Source: Novosphingobium sp. KA1 (lineage in GTDB: Bacteria; Pseudomonadota; Alphaproteobacteria; Sphingomonadales; Sphingomonadaceae). Taken from it: a stretch of DNA of 64,000 nt. Positions 40,328 through 50,316 of this stretch are shown piece after piece (positions within the stretch are counted from its first letter, which is position 1; each line of letters starts with the position of its first letter). The notes under the pieces were generated by a model. That model was not told where the DNA came from and did no database searches. It worked only from the letters and a program-made list of their open reading frames with translations. The stretch spans positions 992,001 to 1,056,000 of the forward strand of contig NZ_CP021248.1 of NCBI RefSeq assembly GCF_017309955.1, in the 5' to 3' direction. The translations under genes were made by a program, and so were the position numbers.

Positions 40328-42466
40328 TTGAAATCCATGCTGCGCGGCGTGTTCGCCACGTCTTTCCTGATGATGAGTCTCACCACCATGTCCCATGCCG
40401 CAACACCGTCCGATCCCGCCGCCCAGCCCGCCAGCGATCGCTGGATCTGGCTGGAGGATCTTGAGGGCAAGCCGGTGATGGACTGGGTGAAGGCGCATAA
40501 TGCCGTCACCGAAAAGCGTCTTGAGGGCGATCCGCGCTACCAGGCCTTCTACGATCAGGCGCTTGCCATCTCCGGCGCCAAGGATCGCATTCCCGCGCCC
40601 CATTTCCTCGGCGGGCAGATCTACAACTTCTGGCAGGACGAGCAGCACTTGCGCGGCATCTGGCGGCGCACTTCGCTGGCGGACTACCGTTCGGCCGCGC
40701 CGCGCTGGGAGACGGTGCTCGACGTCGACGCGCTGGGCAAGGCGGAAGGCAGGAGCTGGGTCTATCAGGGCTCGGACTGTCTCGAGCCCGAGCAGCGCCT
40801 GTGCCTCGTCTCGCTGTCCGACGGCGGCGAGGACGCGGTCGAAGTGCGTGAGTTCGATCTGCAGACCCGCGCCTTCGTGCCGGGCGGTTTCCACATTCCG
40901 CGCGCCAAGCAGGGCATCGCCTGGGAAGACGCGGACCATCTGCTGGTCGCTACGGAATGGATGCCGGGCGACATGACCGGCTCGCTCTACCCCTATATCG
41001 TCAAGCGCGTCACCCGCGGCCGCCCGCTGTCCGAGGCGGTGGAGGTCTACCGCGGGCAGAAGAGCGACCTCGGGGTGTTCCCGGCGGTTCTCCACGATGC
41101 GCAGGGCCACCGCCTGGCCTACGTGTCGCGGGCGATCGACTTCTTCCACCAGCAGACCCTGGTCATGGCCGCTGACGGCAAGCTTCATGCCCTTGCCGTG
41201 CCGCAGAAGGTCGCGGTGGCGGGGCTGGTGGCGGGGCAGGTGGTGTTCCGCCTGGACGAGGCCTGGGGCGATCTGCCGGCGGGTTCGGTGGCAACGGTTC
41301 CGCTGGACGACCTGCTGGCCCGTCCCGAGGCGCTGAAGCCCCGGCTGGCCTGGAAGCCCGCCGCGCGCGAGGCGCTGGACGGCATCTCGGCCACGCGCGA
41401 CCGGCTGCTGCTCTCGGTGCTGGACAACGTCAACGGGCGCCTGCTGTCGCTGGCGCCGGCGGCCGGTGGCGGCTGGAGCGAGCAGACCCTGCTGCTGCCC
41501 GACAAGATGGCGCTGAACTTCGGTTCGGCGGATTTCGGCAGCAATCTCACCTTCGCGTCGGCGGAAGGCTTCACCACGCCGAACACGCTCTATCTGGTCG
41601 ATGCCGCCGGCAGCGCTCCGGCCGAGCCGCTCAAGAGTCTGCCGCCGCGCTTCGACGCCGCCGGCCTTGTCGTCGAGCAGCGCGAGGCGGTGTCGAGCGA
41701 CGGCACCGCGATCCCGTACTTCCTCGTACACCGCAAGGACATCGCGCTGGACGGTTCCACCCCGGTCCTGCTCAACGCCTATGGCGGGTTCCAGTCGAGT
41801 TCGACGCCCCATTACCTCAATACCTACGGCAAGTTGTGGCTGGAGCGGGGCGGCGCCTATGCGCTGGCCAACATTCGCGGCGGCGGCGAGTTCGGCCCGC
41901 AGTGGCACGAGGCGGCGCTGAAGACCAGGCGGCAGGTCGCCTATGACGATTTTGCCGCCGTCGCGCGCAACCTGATCGACAGCCGGATCACCTCGCCGCA
42001 GCGGCTCGGCATCATCGGCGGCTCCAACGGCGGCCTGCTGATGGGCGTGGAGATGACGCAGCACCCCGAGCTGTTCGGCGCGGTCGTCATCCAGGTGCCG
42101 CTGCTCGACATGATCCGCATCGGCAAGATCGCCGCCGGCGCCAGCTGGCAGGGCGAGTACGGCGATGTCGAGGCCGATCCCGAAGTGCGCGCGTTCTGGG
42201 AGAAGACCTCGCCCTACCACGCCTTGCGCAAGGGGGTGACATACCCCGAGCCCTACATCTTCACCACGACCCGCGACGACCGCGTCGGTCCGCAGCATGC
42301 GCGCAAGTTCGCCGCGCGCATGGAGGAGCTGGGGCTGCCGTTCTACTTCTACGAGAACACCGAGGGCGGTCACGGCTCGGGCGCCGACATACGCCAGTCG
42401 GCCAAGACCACCGCCTTGTGGATGACCTATCTCACGCAGAAGCTGATGGGTTCGCCCCGGCCCTGA
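40328..42466 (+). CDS. Prolyl oligopeptidase family (S9) serine peptidase, exported
   Basis: 712 residues from the TTG start. A signal peptide (MLRGVFATSFLMMSLTTMSHA after the leading LKS) is followed by a beta-propeller N-terminal domain (WIWLEDLEGKPVMDWVKAHN at its start) and an alpha/beta-hydrolase domain with Ser in GIIGGSNGGLLMG, Asp in TTRDDRVGPQHA and His in TEGGHGSGADI, a full S9A triad. It should cleave after proline in short peptides in the periplasm. The TTG at 40328 has GAGGG 8 bases upstream, whereas the ATG at 40337 is too far from it. It is monocistronic, with a hairpin downstream. Confidence 0.85.
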   Translation: MKSMLRGVFATSFLMMSLTTMSHAATPSDPAAQPASDRWIWLEDLEGKPVMDWVKAHNAVTEKRLEGDPRYQAFYDQALAISGAKDRIPAPHFLGGQIYNFWQDEQHLRGIWRRTSLADYRSAAPRWETVLDVDALGKAEGRSWVYQGSDCLEPEQRLCLVSLSDGGEDAVEVREFDLQTRAFVPGGFHIPRAKQGIAWEDADHLLVATEWMPGDMTGSLYPYIVKRVTRGRPLSEAVEVYRGQKSDLGVFPAVLHDAQGHRLAYVSRAIDFFHQQTLVMAADGKLHALAVPQKVAVAGLVAGQVVFRLDEAWGDLPAGSVATVPLDDLLARPEALKPRLAWKPAAREALDGISATRDRLLLSVLDNVNGRLLSLAPAAGGGWSEQTLLLPDKMALNFGSADFGSNLTFASAEGFTTPNTLYLVDAAGSAPAEPLKSLPPRFDAAGLVVEQREAVSSDGTAIPYFLVHRKDIALDGSTPVLLNAYGGFQSSSTPHYLNTYGKLWLERGGAYALANIRGGGEFGPQWHEAALKTRRQVAYDDFAAVARNLIDSRITSPQRLGIIGGSNGGLLMGVEMTQHPELFGAVVIQVPLLDMIRIGKIAAGASWQGEYGDVEADPEVRAFWEKTSPYHALRKGVTYPEPYIFTTTRDDRVGPQHARKFAARMEELGLPFYFYENTEGGHGSGADIRQSAKTTALWMTYLTQKLMGSPRP

Positions 42467-42517
42467 CACGGCCCTGACACGGGCCTGCCCTGACGCGGCC
42501 CGGCCCTTCCCGGACAG

Positions 42518-42560
42518 GGGCCGGCGGTGACACGAATGTCCCGCCGGCCCTTGCCATTTT
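42518..42560 (+). terminator. Hairpin terminator after prolyl oligopeptidase gene
   Basis: The stem GGGCCGGCGG (42518-42527) and CCGCCGGCCC (42541-42550) is a perfect 10-base inverted repeat with a 13-base loop, followed by TTGCCATTTT. It is well placed to separate the peptidase transcript from the SulP leader. Confidence 0.55.
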
Positions 42561-42589
42561 CAGGCGATTTCGGGTAAGGGGCGCGTCAT

Positions 42590-42657
42590 TCGCAAGGACC
42601 CGGTGAGAATCCGGGTGGCTATCCCGGCCGCCGATCCGCCGGGCAACCTCCACATGG
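42590..42657 (+). ncRNA. Structured leader RNA upstream of SulP gene (sul1-like candidate)
   Basis: Two tight GC hairpins lie in tandem 63-130 bases before the SulP start: ACCCGG (42598-42603), loop TGAGAAT, CCGGGT (42611-42616); then CCCGGC (42623-42628), 9-base loop, GCCGGG (42638-42643), followed by CAACCTCC. A sul1 RNA motif upstream of sulfate permease genes is known in Alphaproteobacteria, and position and compact hairpin layout fit, but I cannot verify the consensus. GGTGAGAATCC also recalls part of a cobalamin riboswitch, but the rest of that fold is absent. Confidence 0.45.
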
Positions 42658-42720
42658 ACAGCCTTTCCCAGCTCCCGCTCGCGGGCGCTGCGCCATGTGT
42701 TGCGTTTCTTGACAGGCAAA

Positions 42721-44199
42721 ATGAACTCCAGACCCTCCCGTTTCCGGACCGAATGGTTCGCCAGCGCCGGACAGGCACGCCGTGACGTGCTGTCGGGCAT
42801 CGTCGTCGCGCTTGCGCTGATCCCCGAAGCCATCGGCTTTTCCGTCATCGCCGGGGTCGATCCCCGCGTCGGCCTTTACGCCTCGGTGGCGATCGCCATC
42901 GTCATCTCGCTGCTGGGCGGCCGCCCGGCGATGATCTCGGCGGCGACCGCGGCGGTGGCGGTGGTCGTCACCCCGCTGGTGCGCGATCACGGCGTCAGCT
43001 ACCTTTTTGCCGCGACCGTGCTGATGGGCCTGTTCCAGATCGTGGCCGGTCTCCTGCGGCTCGACCTGCTGATGCAGTTCGTCTCGCGCTCGGTGGTCAC
43101 CGGTTTCGTCAATGCCCTGGCGATCCTGATCTTCATCGCCCAACTGCCGCAGTTCATGGGCGTGACCTGGCATACTTACGCGATGGTCGCGGGCGGCCTG
43201 GCGATCATCTACCTGCTGCCGCGCGTGACCCGGGCCGTGCCCTCGCCATTGGTGGCGATCCTCGTGCTGGCGGCGATCAGCATCGCGCTCGGCCTGCCGG
43301 TGCGCACGGTGGGTGACATGGGGCGCCTGCCCGAAGGCCTGCCGAGCCTGTCCCTGCCGCATGTCCCGCTGACGCTCGAGACGCTGCGGATCATCCTGCC
43401 CTATGCGTTGACGATGGCGGCGGTCGGCCTGCTGGAATCGATGATGACCGCGCAGATCGTCGATGACATGACCGACAGCGAGAGCGACAAGCGGCGCGAA
43501 TGCATGGGGCAGGGCGGTGCCAACATCGCCGCGGCCCTGGTCGGCGGCATGGGCGGCTGCGCGATGATCGGGCAGTCGGTCATCAATGTCGGCTCGGGCG
43601 GGCGAACCCGCCTGTCGACGCTGGTCGCGGGCGTGTTCCTGCTGTTCCTGCTGGCGGTGCTGGGCCCGGTCGTCGGGCGTATCCCGATGCCGGCGTTGGT
43701 GGCGGTGATGATCATGGTCTCGATCGGCACGTTCAGCTGGGCCTCGATCCCCAATCTGCTGCGCCATCCGCCGACCTCGTCGGTGGTCATGGCGGCAACG
43801 GTCGCGGTGGTGGTGGCGACCCACGATCTGGCGCGCGGCGTGCTGGTGGGGGTCCTGCTTTCGGGCCTGTTCTTCGCGGGCAAGGTGCAGCGCATGTTCG
43901 CGGTGACGCGCGAGGAAGCCGCAGACCGGGTGACCTACCGGGTCAGCGGCGAGATCTTCTTTGCATCGGTTGCCCGTTTCGCGCGTGCCTTCACGCCGGA
44001 ACCGGGGCGCCACGTGCGCATCGACGTGAGCGACGGGCATTTCTGGGACATCTCCGCCGTGGGCGCGCTCGACAAGGTCATCGCCCGCCTGCGCCGCGAT
44101 GGGTCGCAGGTCGAGGTCGTCGGCTACAACGCGGCCAGCGCCAACCTTGTCGACCGCTTCGCACGGCACGACAAGCAGGTGGAACTGGCGGTGCATTGA
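42721..44199 (+). CDS. SulP-family anion transporter with STAS domain
   Basis: 492 residues. About 11-12 membrane helices start with the SulP signature region ([27 protein letters not shown], residues about 22-48) and [14 protein letters not shown]-terminal STAS domain (about 405-490: [20 protein letters not shown], then [18 protein letters not shown]) completes the SulP architecture. It exchanges or imports sulfate, bicarbonate or a similar anion at the inner membrane; specificity cannot be read. The ATG has AGG 4 bases upstream. A candidate regulatory RNA precedes it. It converges with the MarR gene. Confidence 0.85.
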   Translation: MNSRPSRFRTEWFASAGQARRDVLSGIVVALALIPEAIGFSVIAGVDPRVGLYASVAIAIVISLLGGRPAMISAATAAVAVVVTPLVRDHGVSYLFAATVLMGLFQIVAGLLRLDLLMQFVSRSVVTGFVNALAILIFIAQLPQFMGVTWHTYAMVAGGLAIIYLLPRVTRAVPSPLVAILVLAAISIALGLPVRTVGDMGRLPEGLPSLSLPHVPLTLETLRIILPYALTMAAVGLLESMMTAQIVDDMTDSESDKRRECMGQGGANIAAALVGGMGGCAMIGQSVINVGSGGRTRLSTLVAGVFLLFLLAVLGPVVGRIPMPALVAVMIMVSIGTFSWASIPNLLRHPPTSSVVMAATVAVVVATHDLARGVLVGVLLSGLFFAGKVQRMFAVTREEAADRVTYRVSGEIFFASVARFARAFTPEPGRHVRIDVSDGHFWDISAVGALDKVIARLRRDGSQVEVVGYNAASANLVDRFARHDKQVELAVH

Positions 44200-44240
44200 G
44201 CGGGTGTTTGCGGGCGGCACCGGCCCGCTCCCGCTGACGT

Positions 44241-44705
44241 TCAGCCCGCCGTGCCGGTCTCCCCGAGGCTGAGCACGGCGGCGTCGATCTCGCGCAGCAT
44301 GGCCACAAGGCCGTCAAGCTGTGCCCGGTCGAACCGGGCGAGAATACGGCTCTCCAGTTCCAGCGCACGCGGCGCGATGCGGGCATGGAGATCCTTTCCA
44401 TCGGCGGTCAGCGCAAGCAAGTGGGAGCGTTTGTCACCCGGGTTGCGGCGTTTTGCGATCAGCCCGCGCGCGGTCAGGGCGATGGCCGCGCGGCTCACCG
44501 TCACCTTGTCCATGCGGGTGCGCGCGCAGATGTCCTGCTGGGTGATCTCGCCCGACTGGGCCACCCAGGACAGCACCCGCCATTCCGGAATGCCGATCTG
44601 GAACCAGGCCTGATAGGCCCCGGCGACATATTCGCTGACGAGCCCGGCGGTATAGGAAAGGCGGTAGGGAATGAAGCTGTCGAGCTGGAGCGGCGTGTCC
44701 GTCAT
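44241..44705 (-). CDS. MarR-family regulator of homogentisate catabolism
   Basis: 154 residues, all-helical. The winged helix-turn-helix (SGEITQQDICARTRMDKVTVSRAAIALTARGLI, wing KRRNPGDKRSHLLALT) is typical MarR. It is transcribed divergently from hmgA across a 76-base region with a large inverted repeat (44715-44765) that covers its own start region, suggesting it represses both directions until an aromatic intermediate binds. This kind of regulator beside hmgA is inferred from position. Confidence 0.85.
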   Translation of the reverse strand: MTDTPLQLDSFIPYRLSYTAGLVSEYVAGAYQAWFQIGIPEWRVLSWVAQSGEITQQDICARTRMDKVTVSRAAIALTARGLIAKRRNPGDKRSHLLALTADGKDLHARIAPRALELESRILARFDRAQLDGLVAMLREIDAAVLSLGETGTAG

Positions 44706-44714
44706 CCGCGGATA

Positions 44715-44765
44715 GTATCATTTGACACCATTCTCGCAACCATGCAGGATGGTAACAAATGATAC
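44715..44765. promoter_or_regulatory. Large inverted repeat between MarR gene and hmgA
   Basis: GTATCATTTGACACCAT (44715-44731) and ATGGTAACAAATGATAC (44749-44765) are inverted copies matching at 15 of 17 positions with a 17-base spacer. Each copy is itself AT-rich with a TATCATTTG core. The pair spans the divergent promoter region, ending 16 bases before the hmgA ATG, and is the obvious MarR operator candidate. Confidence 0.65.
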
Positions 44766-44781
44766 CAGATGGGAGACTCGG

Positions 44782-46125
44782 ATGCGTGCGCCTCTGGCCA
44801 GTCCCGATCGCGGCATGATGACCGGTTTTGCCAATCACTTCGCGACCGAGGCGGTCGCGGGTGCCTTGCCGCAAGGCCAGAACTCGCCGCAGCAGGTGCC
44901 CTACGGCCTCTATGCCGAGCAATTGTCCGGAACCGCCTTCACCGCGCCGCGCAAGGACAACCAGCGCAGCTGGCTCTACCGCCTGCGCCCGGCGGCCCAT
45001 CACCCGGCCTATCGGCCCTATGCGCGCGAGACGCTGCTGCGCACCGGTCCGTTCGGCGAGGTGCCGCCGACGCCCAATCGGCTGCGCTGGGACCCGCTGC
45101 CGATCCCGGCGGAGCCGACCGATTTTGTCGATGGGCTGGTGACGCTATGCGGCAATGGCGATGCGGCAACCGGCGTCGGCATCGGCGTGCACCTCTACGC
45201 GGCCAACCGCTCGATGGAGCGGCGCGCATTCTACAGCGCCGATGGCGAACTGCTGATCGTCCCGCAGCAAGGGCGCCTGCGCATCGTCACCGAAATGGGC
45301 GTGATCGCGGCCGTGCCCCGGCAGATCGTGGTCATCCCGCGGGGGGTGCGGTTCAGCGTGGAACTGCCCGATGGCGCCGCGCGGGGTTATGCTTGCGAGA
45401 ATTACGGCGCGATCTTCCGCCTGCCGGATCTTGGCCCGATCGGCGCCAACGGCCTTGCCAATCCGCGCGATTTCGAGACGCCGCGGGCCGCCTTCGAGGA
45501 CGACGACGCGCCCTTCGAGATCGTCCAGAAGTTCGGCGGCACGCTCTGGACAACCACGCTGTCGCATTCGCCGTTCGACGTCGTGGCATGGCACGGCAAT
45601 CTTGCGCCCTATCGCTACGATCTCGGCGCGTTCAACACGATCAACACCGTGAGTTTCGACCATCCCGATCCGTCGATCTTCACGGTCCTGACCTCGCCCT
45701 CGGACACGCCGGGAACCGCCAACTGCGATTTCGTGATCTTTCCGCCGCGCTGGATGGTGGCGGAGCACACGTTCCGCCCGCCATGGTTCCACCGCAACGT
45801 GATGAGCGAGTTCATGGGCCTCGTCCACGGCAGCTACGATGCCAAGGCGGGCGGTTTTGCGCCGGGCGGAGCCTCGCTGCACAACGCCATGTCCGGCCAC
45901 GGTCCCGACCGGGCGAGTTATGAAGCGGCCGTCGGCGCGGACCTCCGGCCCCACCGGATCGAGGATACCATGGCCTTCATGTTCGAGAGCCGACACATGT
46001 TCCGGCCCACCCGTTTCGCGCTCGATACCCCGCTGTGCCAGCTCGATTACGATGACTGCTGGGCGGGTTTCCGCAAGGCGCAAGTGCCGCAGGCGAGCGG
46101 CGCCACTGGAGATGACAACACGTGA
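44782..46125 (+). CDS. hmgA: Homogentisate 1,2-dioxygenase
   Basis: 447 residues, full length for the family. The N-terminus carries [17 protein letters not shown], typical of HmgA. The cupin-type C-terminal part has the iron-binding motif [18 protein letters not shown] (His and Glu ligands) and the end [14 protein letters not shown]. It opens the homogentisate ring to maleylacetoacetate in tyrosine/phenylalanine catabolism. GGGAG lies 6 bases before the ATG. It is first in an hmgA-fah-maiA operon with GTGA overlaps, controlled by the divergent MarR gene. Confidence 0.95.
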   Translation: MRAPLASPDRGMMTGFANHFATEAVAGALPQGQNSPQQVPYGLYAEQLSGTAFTAPRKDNQRSWLYRLRPAAHHPAYRPYARETLLRTGPFGEVPPTPNRLRWDPLPIPAEPTDFVDGLVTLCGNGDAATGVGIGVHLYAANRSMERRAFYSADGELLIVPQQGRLRIVTEMGVIAAVPRQIVVIPRGVRFSVELPDGAARGYACENYGAIFRLPDLGPIGANGLANPRDFETPRAAFEDDDAPFEIVQKFGGTLWTTTLSHSPFDVVAWHGNLAPYRYDLGAFNTINTVSFDHPDPSIFTVLTSPSDTPGTANCDFVIFPPRWMVAEHTFRPPWFHRNVMSEFMGLVHGSYDAKAGGFAPGGASLHNAMSGHGPDRASYEAAVGADLRPHRIEDTMAFMFESRHMFRPTRFALDTPLCQLDYDDCWAGFRKAQVPQASGATGDDNT

Positions 46126-47414
46126 CTTTCCCCCGGATCGACGAGACGCATGACGCTGCCCTGACCTGCTGGGTCGAGGGGGCGCAGGGGCATGACGAAT
46201 TCCCGGTGCAGAACCTGCCTTACGGGGTGTTCTCGCACGGCGACGCACGGCGGCGGCTGGGCGTCGCCATCGGCGAGCGGGTGCTTGATCTGGCCGGGAT
46301 CGCCGATCTCCTGCCGGTCGGGCGCGATCTCGTGGGCGCGGCCACGCTCAATGGCCTGTTTGCCCTGCCGGCGGCCGACCGGCACGCGCTGCGCCGCGCG
46401 CTGAGCGCCCTGCTGTGCGACGAAAGCCAGCGCGCGCGTGTCGCACCGCACCTCCATCCGGCCGGCGAATGCACGCTGCACCTGCCGGCGGCGATCGGCG
46501 ACTACACCGATTTCTACGTCGGCATCCACCACGCCACCAACATCGGCAAGCTGTTCCGCCCGGACAATCCGCTGCTGCCCAACTACAAGCACGTGCCCAT
46601 CGGCTATCATGGACGCGCCTCCTCGATCCGCCCCTCGGGCGTGCCGGTGCGCCGGCCTTGCGGGCAGCGCAAGGCGCCCGAGGCCGCGGCGCCGACGTTC
46701 GGCCCCAGCGCAAGGCTCGATTACGAACTCGAACTGGGCGTCTGGATCGGGCCGGGCAATGCGCTGGGCGAAACCGTGCCAATCGGCGAAGCGGCCGATC
46801 ACATCGCCGGGTTCTGCCTGCTCAACGACTGGTCCGCGCGCGATTTCCAGGCCTGGGAATACGTTCCGCTGGGCCCGTTCCTGGCCAAGAACTTCCAGTC
46901 GACGATCTCGCCCTGGGTGGTCACGGCCGAGGCGCTGGCCCCGTTCCGGCAGGCACAGCCGCCGCGTCCCGAAGGCGATCCGCGTCCGCTCGATTACCTG
47001 TGGGACGAGGCCGATCAGGCGCAGGGCGGGCTGGGGGTGGAGCTGGAGGTCTTCATCACCACGGCGGCCATGCGTGCGGCGGGGCTGGCGCCGCACCGGC
47101 TGTCGCGCGGCCCGGCGAGCAACATGTACTGGACCGTGCAGCAGATCGTCACCCACCACGCCTCGAACGGGTGCAATCTGGCGCCGGGGGACCTGCTCGG
47201 CACCGGCACGATTTCCGCGCCGACGCCGGATGGCTATGGCAGCCTGATGGAGCTGTCCCAGGGCGGCAAGGTGAAAGTTGTCCTCCCCGGCGGTGAGGAG
47301 CGTGCCTTCCTGGAGGATGGCGACGAGATCGTGCTGCGTGCCTGCGCTCGCCGCGAGGGGTATGCCGCGATCGGCTTCGGCGAATGCCGGGCCCTTGTCG
47401 AGCCGGCACGGTGA
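46122..47414 (+). CDS. fahA: Fumarylacetoacetase
   Basis: 430 residues with a GTG start overlapping the hmgA TGA (GTGA, 46122-46125). An N-terminal SH3-like domain ([20 protein letters not shown]) precedes the FAH catalytic domain: [20 protein letters not shown], Glu ligands in [10 protein letters not shown] and [15 protein letters not shown] with metal-binding Asp. It hydrolyses fumarylacetoacetate to fumarate and acetoacetate, the last step of the pathway. Its length matches eukaryotic-type fumarylacetoacetases and not the short FAH-domain proteins. Confidence 0.95.
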   Translation: MTFPRIDETHDAALTCWVEGAQGHDEFPVQNLPYGVFSHGDARRRLGVAIGERVLDLAGIADLLPVGRDLVGAATLNGLFALPAADRHALRRALSALLCDESQRARVAPHLHPAGECTLHLPAAIGDYTDFYVGIHHATNIGKLFRPDNPLLPNYKHVPIGYHGRASSIRPSGVPVRRPCGQRKAPEAAAPTFGPSARLDYELELGVWIGPGNALGETVPIGEAADHIAGFCLLNDWSARDFQAWEYVPLGPFLAKNFQSTISPWVVTAEALAPFRQAQPPRPEGDPRPLDYLWDEADQAQGGLGVELEVFITTAAMRAAGLAPHRLSRGPASNMYWTVQQIVTHHASNGCNLAPGDLLGTGTISAPTPDGYGSLMELSQGGKVKVVLPGGEERAFLEDGDEIVLRACARREGYAAIGFGECRALVEPAR

Positions 47415-48055
47415 GCGATCCGCGCCTGCACGGCTACTGGCGCTCGGGCGCGGCGTACCGCGTTCGTATCGCCCTGGGCCTTAAGGGTATCACGTATCGC
47501 CAAGTGACGCATGATCTGCGCAAGGGCGCGCAGGACGATCCGGCCTATCGCTGCCTTGCCCCGCAAGGGCTGGTGCCGGTGCTCGAAGCGGACGGGCTGA
47601 CGCTGACGCAGAGCCCGGCGATCCTCGAATGGATCGAGGAGCGCTGGCCGGCGCCGCCCCTGCTTCCGCCCGACAGGGACGGGCGCGCCGCCGTTCGCGC
47701 GATGGCCGCGCTGATCGGCTGCGACGTCCATCCGCTCAACAACCTGCGCGTCCTGCAAAAGCTGCGAAGCGACTTCTCGGCCTCGGAAAGCCAGGTTAAT
47801 GGCTGGATTGCCCATTGGATTTCCGAGGGTTTTTCGGCTCTCGAAGTGCTGGTAGGGCGCTATGGCGAGGGGCTGTGTCACGGCGACCGTCCCAGCCTCG
47901 CCGACTGCTATCTGGTGCCGCAACTCTATTCCGCCGAACGTTTCGGGGTCGATCTGACGCCTTATCCACGGCTTCGGGCGATCGGCGCGCGCATGGCCGC
48001 GCTTCCCGCCGTGCAGGCTGCGCATCCCGCGCGCCAGCCTGACGGCGAGGGGTGA
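47411..48055 (+). CDS. maiA: Maleylacetoacetate isomerase (zeta-class GST)
   Basis: 214 residues, starting with GTG in a GTGA overlap (47411-47414) with the fumarylacetoacetase gene. The thioredoxin-fold start LHGYWRSGAAYRVRIALGLK corresponds to the zeta-class GST motif, usually SSAAYRVR; here the first Ser position is S-G, a small variation at the glutathione site. Then LVPVLEADGLTLTQSPAILEWIEE and the C-terminal helical domain with INNLRVL-like HPLNNLRVLQKL. It isomerises maleylacetoacetate to fumarylacetoacetate with glutathione. Confidence 0.93.
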   Translation: MSDPRLHGYWRSGAAYRVRIALGLKGITYRQVTHDLRKGAQDDPAYRCLAPQGLVPVLEADGLTLTQSPAILEWIEERWPAPPLLPPDRDGRAAVRAMAALIGCDVHPLNNLRVLQKLRSDFSASESQVNGWIAHWISEGFSALEVLVGRYGEGLCHGDRPSLADCYLVPQLYSAERFGVDLTPYPRLRAIGARMAALPAVQAAHPARQPDGEG

Positions 48056-48195
48056 CAGCCGCGAGGCCGACGCGTTTGTGACAGTTTGTGGCATTCGATT
48101 GCCGCGCCTCCGACCGAGAACCGTCCGCTGCGCCTATAATGCCGGAAAAGCCTGGCCGGAAACGGCCTCGCCCCTCCCGTGCGATTGGACTGCTC

Positions 48196-50082
48196 ATGCT
48201 TGGATTTCTCGACAACTGGCGGTTGCCCAGGAAGCTTCTCGCGGCTTTCTCGCTGCTTGCCGCCATGCTCGCCGCCGTTGGTTTCAACGGCTATTTCTCG
48301 ACCCGCGAACTCAATGCGATTGCCCAGAACCACGTCGAACACGGCATCGCCGGCATGTCGGTGCTGGCCGATGTGATCGACGAGGTCAAAGAGACCCGGA
48401 TCATCGTCTATACCTACTACGCGGCAGTCGGCACGAAGCAGGAAGAGGCCGATATTCGCGAACGGCTGGCAACCACGCGGGCCGCGCTGGCGAAGTCGGT
48501 CGAGGAATACAAGCAGGTTGCGGATGACAGCTTCAAGGACGATGCGGAAGTGTTGAGCCAGAAGGTCGCCGCGCTCAACGATGCCAACGACCGGATGTTC
48601 GAACGCCGTGCCGCCGGCGACATGGCGGGCGCGATGGCCTTGCTCAAGGGCGATGCCCGTGCCGCCTCGCACGCGATGATCGACCAGACCGAGAAGCTGC
48701 TCAAGGAATCGCGGGAGGTCTCGAAGCGCCAGGCCGAGGCCGGAGAGGCCACGGCCACGACGGCAACCTACCTCGCCATATTTCTGGCCGGCATGGGGCT
48801 GGCTGTGATTGTCCTGATCTGGCTGGTGATCGACCGCTCGGTCGCGGTGCCGATGGGCCGGATCTCGCGCGTCACCACCTCGCTGGCCGAAGGCGGCCAT
48901 GTCGAGGTGCCCTACCGCGAACGCGGCGACGAGATCGGCGAGATCGCCGAGGCGGTCGAGCAGTTCCGGGTCGCCGCCGAAGGGCGCGCCGAGATCGATG
49001 CCCGCAATGCGCAGGAGCAGGAAGTGGTCACCACCACGCTGCGCGCCAGCCTCCAGGCGATCAGCGAGGGTGACCTCACCCAGTCGATCAAGGCCGATTT
49101 CCCGCCCGCCTATGCCGAACTGAAGACCAACTTCAACTCGGCCGTCGGCGCCCTGCGCGACCTCATCGGCGCGGTGACCGAAAGCACCCACGCCATCCGC
49201 ACCGGCTCCAGCGAGATCGCCCAGGCCTCCGAAGACCTGGCCCGCCGCACCGAAAGCAATGCGGCGAGCCTCGAGGAAACCTCGGCGGCGATCACCCAGA
49301 TGGACGGCCGCCTGCGCGCCACCGCCTCGGCGGCGGGGCGCACCGTGGAGCGGGCCGACGGCGCCATGGGCGTGGTCGAATCCGGTCGCTCGATCGCCGA
49401 CGAGGCGGTCCAGGCGATGGGCCGCGTCAGCGAGAGCGCCAAGGGCATCGACTCGGTGATCGAGGGCCTCGACAAGATCGCTTTCCAGACCCGCGTGCTC
49501 GCCATGAACGCCGCCGTCGAGGCGGGCCGGGCCGGTGATGCGGGCCGCGGTTTCGCGGTCGTGGCCGACCTCGTCTCGGCGCTGGCGATGCGCTCGGAAG
49601 AGGAAGCCAAGCGCGCCCGCGAACAGCTCACCGCGACCCAGACCGACATCGGCACCGCCGTGGAAGCGGTGCAGCGGGTCGACGGCGCGCTGCAGAACAT
49701 CTCGGGCGACGTTTCCGAGGTGCATTCGCTGCTCAGCAACATCGCCACCGACAACCAGGCGCAGTCATCGACGATCACCCAGATCAGCGCCGCGATCGGC
49801 ACGATGGACCAGGCGACCCAGCAGAACGCGGCGATGGTCGAGGAGACCTCGGCCGCGGCGCGCAACCTGAACAGCGAGGTGACCGCGCTGGCCGACCGTG
49901 CGGCGATGTTCCGGGTGAGCGGCGAAGTGGCCGGCTACAAGCCGCGCGCCGCCGCGCCCGCGCCCGCTCCGGCGCCGCGCGCGGTGCCGGCCGCGATCAC
50001 CACCAGCCAGGTCGCCCCGGTCCGCAAGGCGGCGCCCGTCGCGCTCGCCACCGGCCAGGACGACGACTGGATGGACTTCTAG
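48196..50082 (+). CDS. Methyl-accepting chemotaxis protein
   Basis: 628 residues. Membrane helix 1 (about 13-34, [20 protein letters not shown]), a four-helix-bundle periplasmic sensor (about 35-190), membrane helix 2 (about 193-215), a HAMP domain and a signalling domain with the hairpin tip follow in order. The tip ([20 protein letters not shown]) differs from the canonical IAFQTNLLALNAAIEAARAG at several positions, so its kinase partner may be specialised. An Ala/Pro linker leads to a C-terminal WMDF. No che kinase genes are in the window. The start codon was chosen at the membrane anchor (weak GGA site); a longer reading from 48088 is less likely. Confidence 0.85.
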   Translation: MLGFLDNWRLPRKLLAAFSLLAAMLAAVGFNGYFSTRELNAIAQNHVEHGIAGMSVLADVIDEVKETRIIVYTYYAAVGTKQEEADIRERLATTRAALAKSVEEYKQVADDSFKDDAEVLSQKVAALNDANDRMFERRAAGDMAGAMALLKGDARAASHAMIDQTEKLLKESREVSKRQAEAGEATATTATYLAIFLAGMGLAVIVLIWLVIDRSVAVPMGRISRVTTSLAEGGHVEVPYRERGDEIGEIAEAVEQFRVAAEGRAEIDARNAQEQEVVTTTLRASLQAISEGDLTQSIKADFPPAYAELKTNFNSAVGALRDLIGAVTESTHAIRTGSSEIAQASEDLARRTESNAASLEETSAAITQMDGRLRATASAAGRTVERADGAMGVVESGRSIADEAVQAMGRVSESAKGIDSVIEGLDKIAFQTRVLAMNAAVEAGRAGDAGRGFAVVADLVSALAMRSEEEAKRAREQLTATQTDIGTAVEAVQRVDGALQNISGDVSEVHSLLSNIATDNQAQSSTITQISAAIGTMDQATQQNAAMVEETSAAARNLNSEVTALADRAAMFRVSGEVAGYKPRAAAPAPAPAPRAVPAAITTSQVAPVRKAAPVALATGQDDDWMDF

Positions 50083-50143
50083 AGCGCTTTCCGATCCGGC
50101 CGCATCGGATCGACCGCTCCACGATTGTGATGCCACGCACGTC

Positions 50144-50172
50144 ATGGCCGGTCTTGGTGCAAGACCGGCCAT
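50144..50172 (+). terminator. Perfect 12-base hairpin upstream of the terminator
   Basis: ATGGCCGGTCTT (50144-50155) and AAGACCGGCCAT (50161-50172) pair perfectly with a 5-base loop GGTGC. It lies 62 bases past the chemoreceptor stop and 10 bases before the U-tailed terminator, forming a tandem 3'-end structure. Confidence 0.55.
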
Positions 50173-50182
50173 GATCTTCCAA

Positions 50183-50214
50183 GGGCCGCCCCGTTCCCCG
50201 GGGCGGCCCTTTTT
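50183..50214 (+). terminator. Intrinsic terminator of the chemoreceptor gene
   Basis: The stem GGGCCGCCCC (50183-50192) and GGGGCGGCCC (50200-50209) with a 7-base loop is followed directly by TTTTT. This is a textbook rho-independent terminator and the clearest one in the window. Confidence 0.85.
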
Positions 50215-50316
50215 GCTGGGGCTTAGAGGGCCGTCCCGCGCAAAAAAAATCGCTCCGCGCAGCGCGTGGGAGGGATAGAACGCGGGGCCTTGCGCGTTTG
50301 TACTGAGGAGCGCGAA

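Noticed and set aside
40109..42469. Extension of the triple-receiver kinase frame upstream to 42469
   Set aside because: The frame happens to stay open antisense to the prolyl oligopeptidase gene. The kinase has a natural start at its first membrane helix (40108), and the upstream part has no kinase-related features.
42465..42500. CCTGACACGG repeats after the prolyl oligopeptidase stop as a CRISPR-like or regulatory array
   Set aside because: Only two exact ten-base copies and one degenerate one, adjacent without spacers; consistent with simple slippage next to the terminator.
42598..42643. Cobalamin riboswitch upstream of SulP, suggested by GGTGAGAATCC
   Set aside because: Only one short segment resembles the cobalamin core. 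The conserved GCCACTG-type element and the long multi-arm layout are missing, and the downstream gene is an anion transporter. Kept as an unassigned leader RNA.
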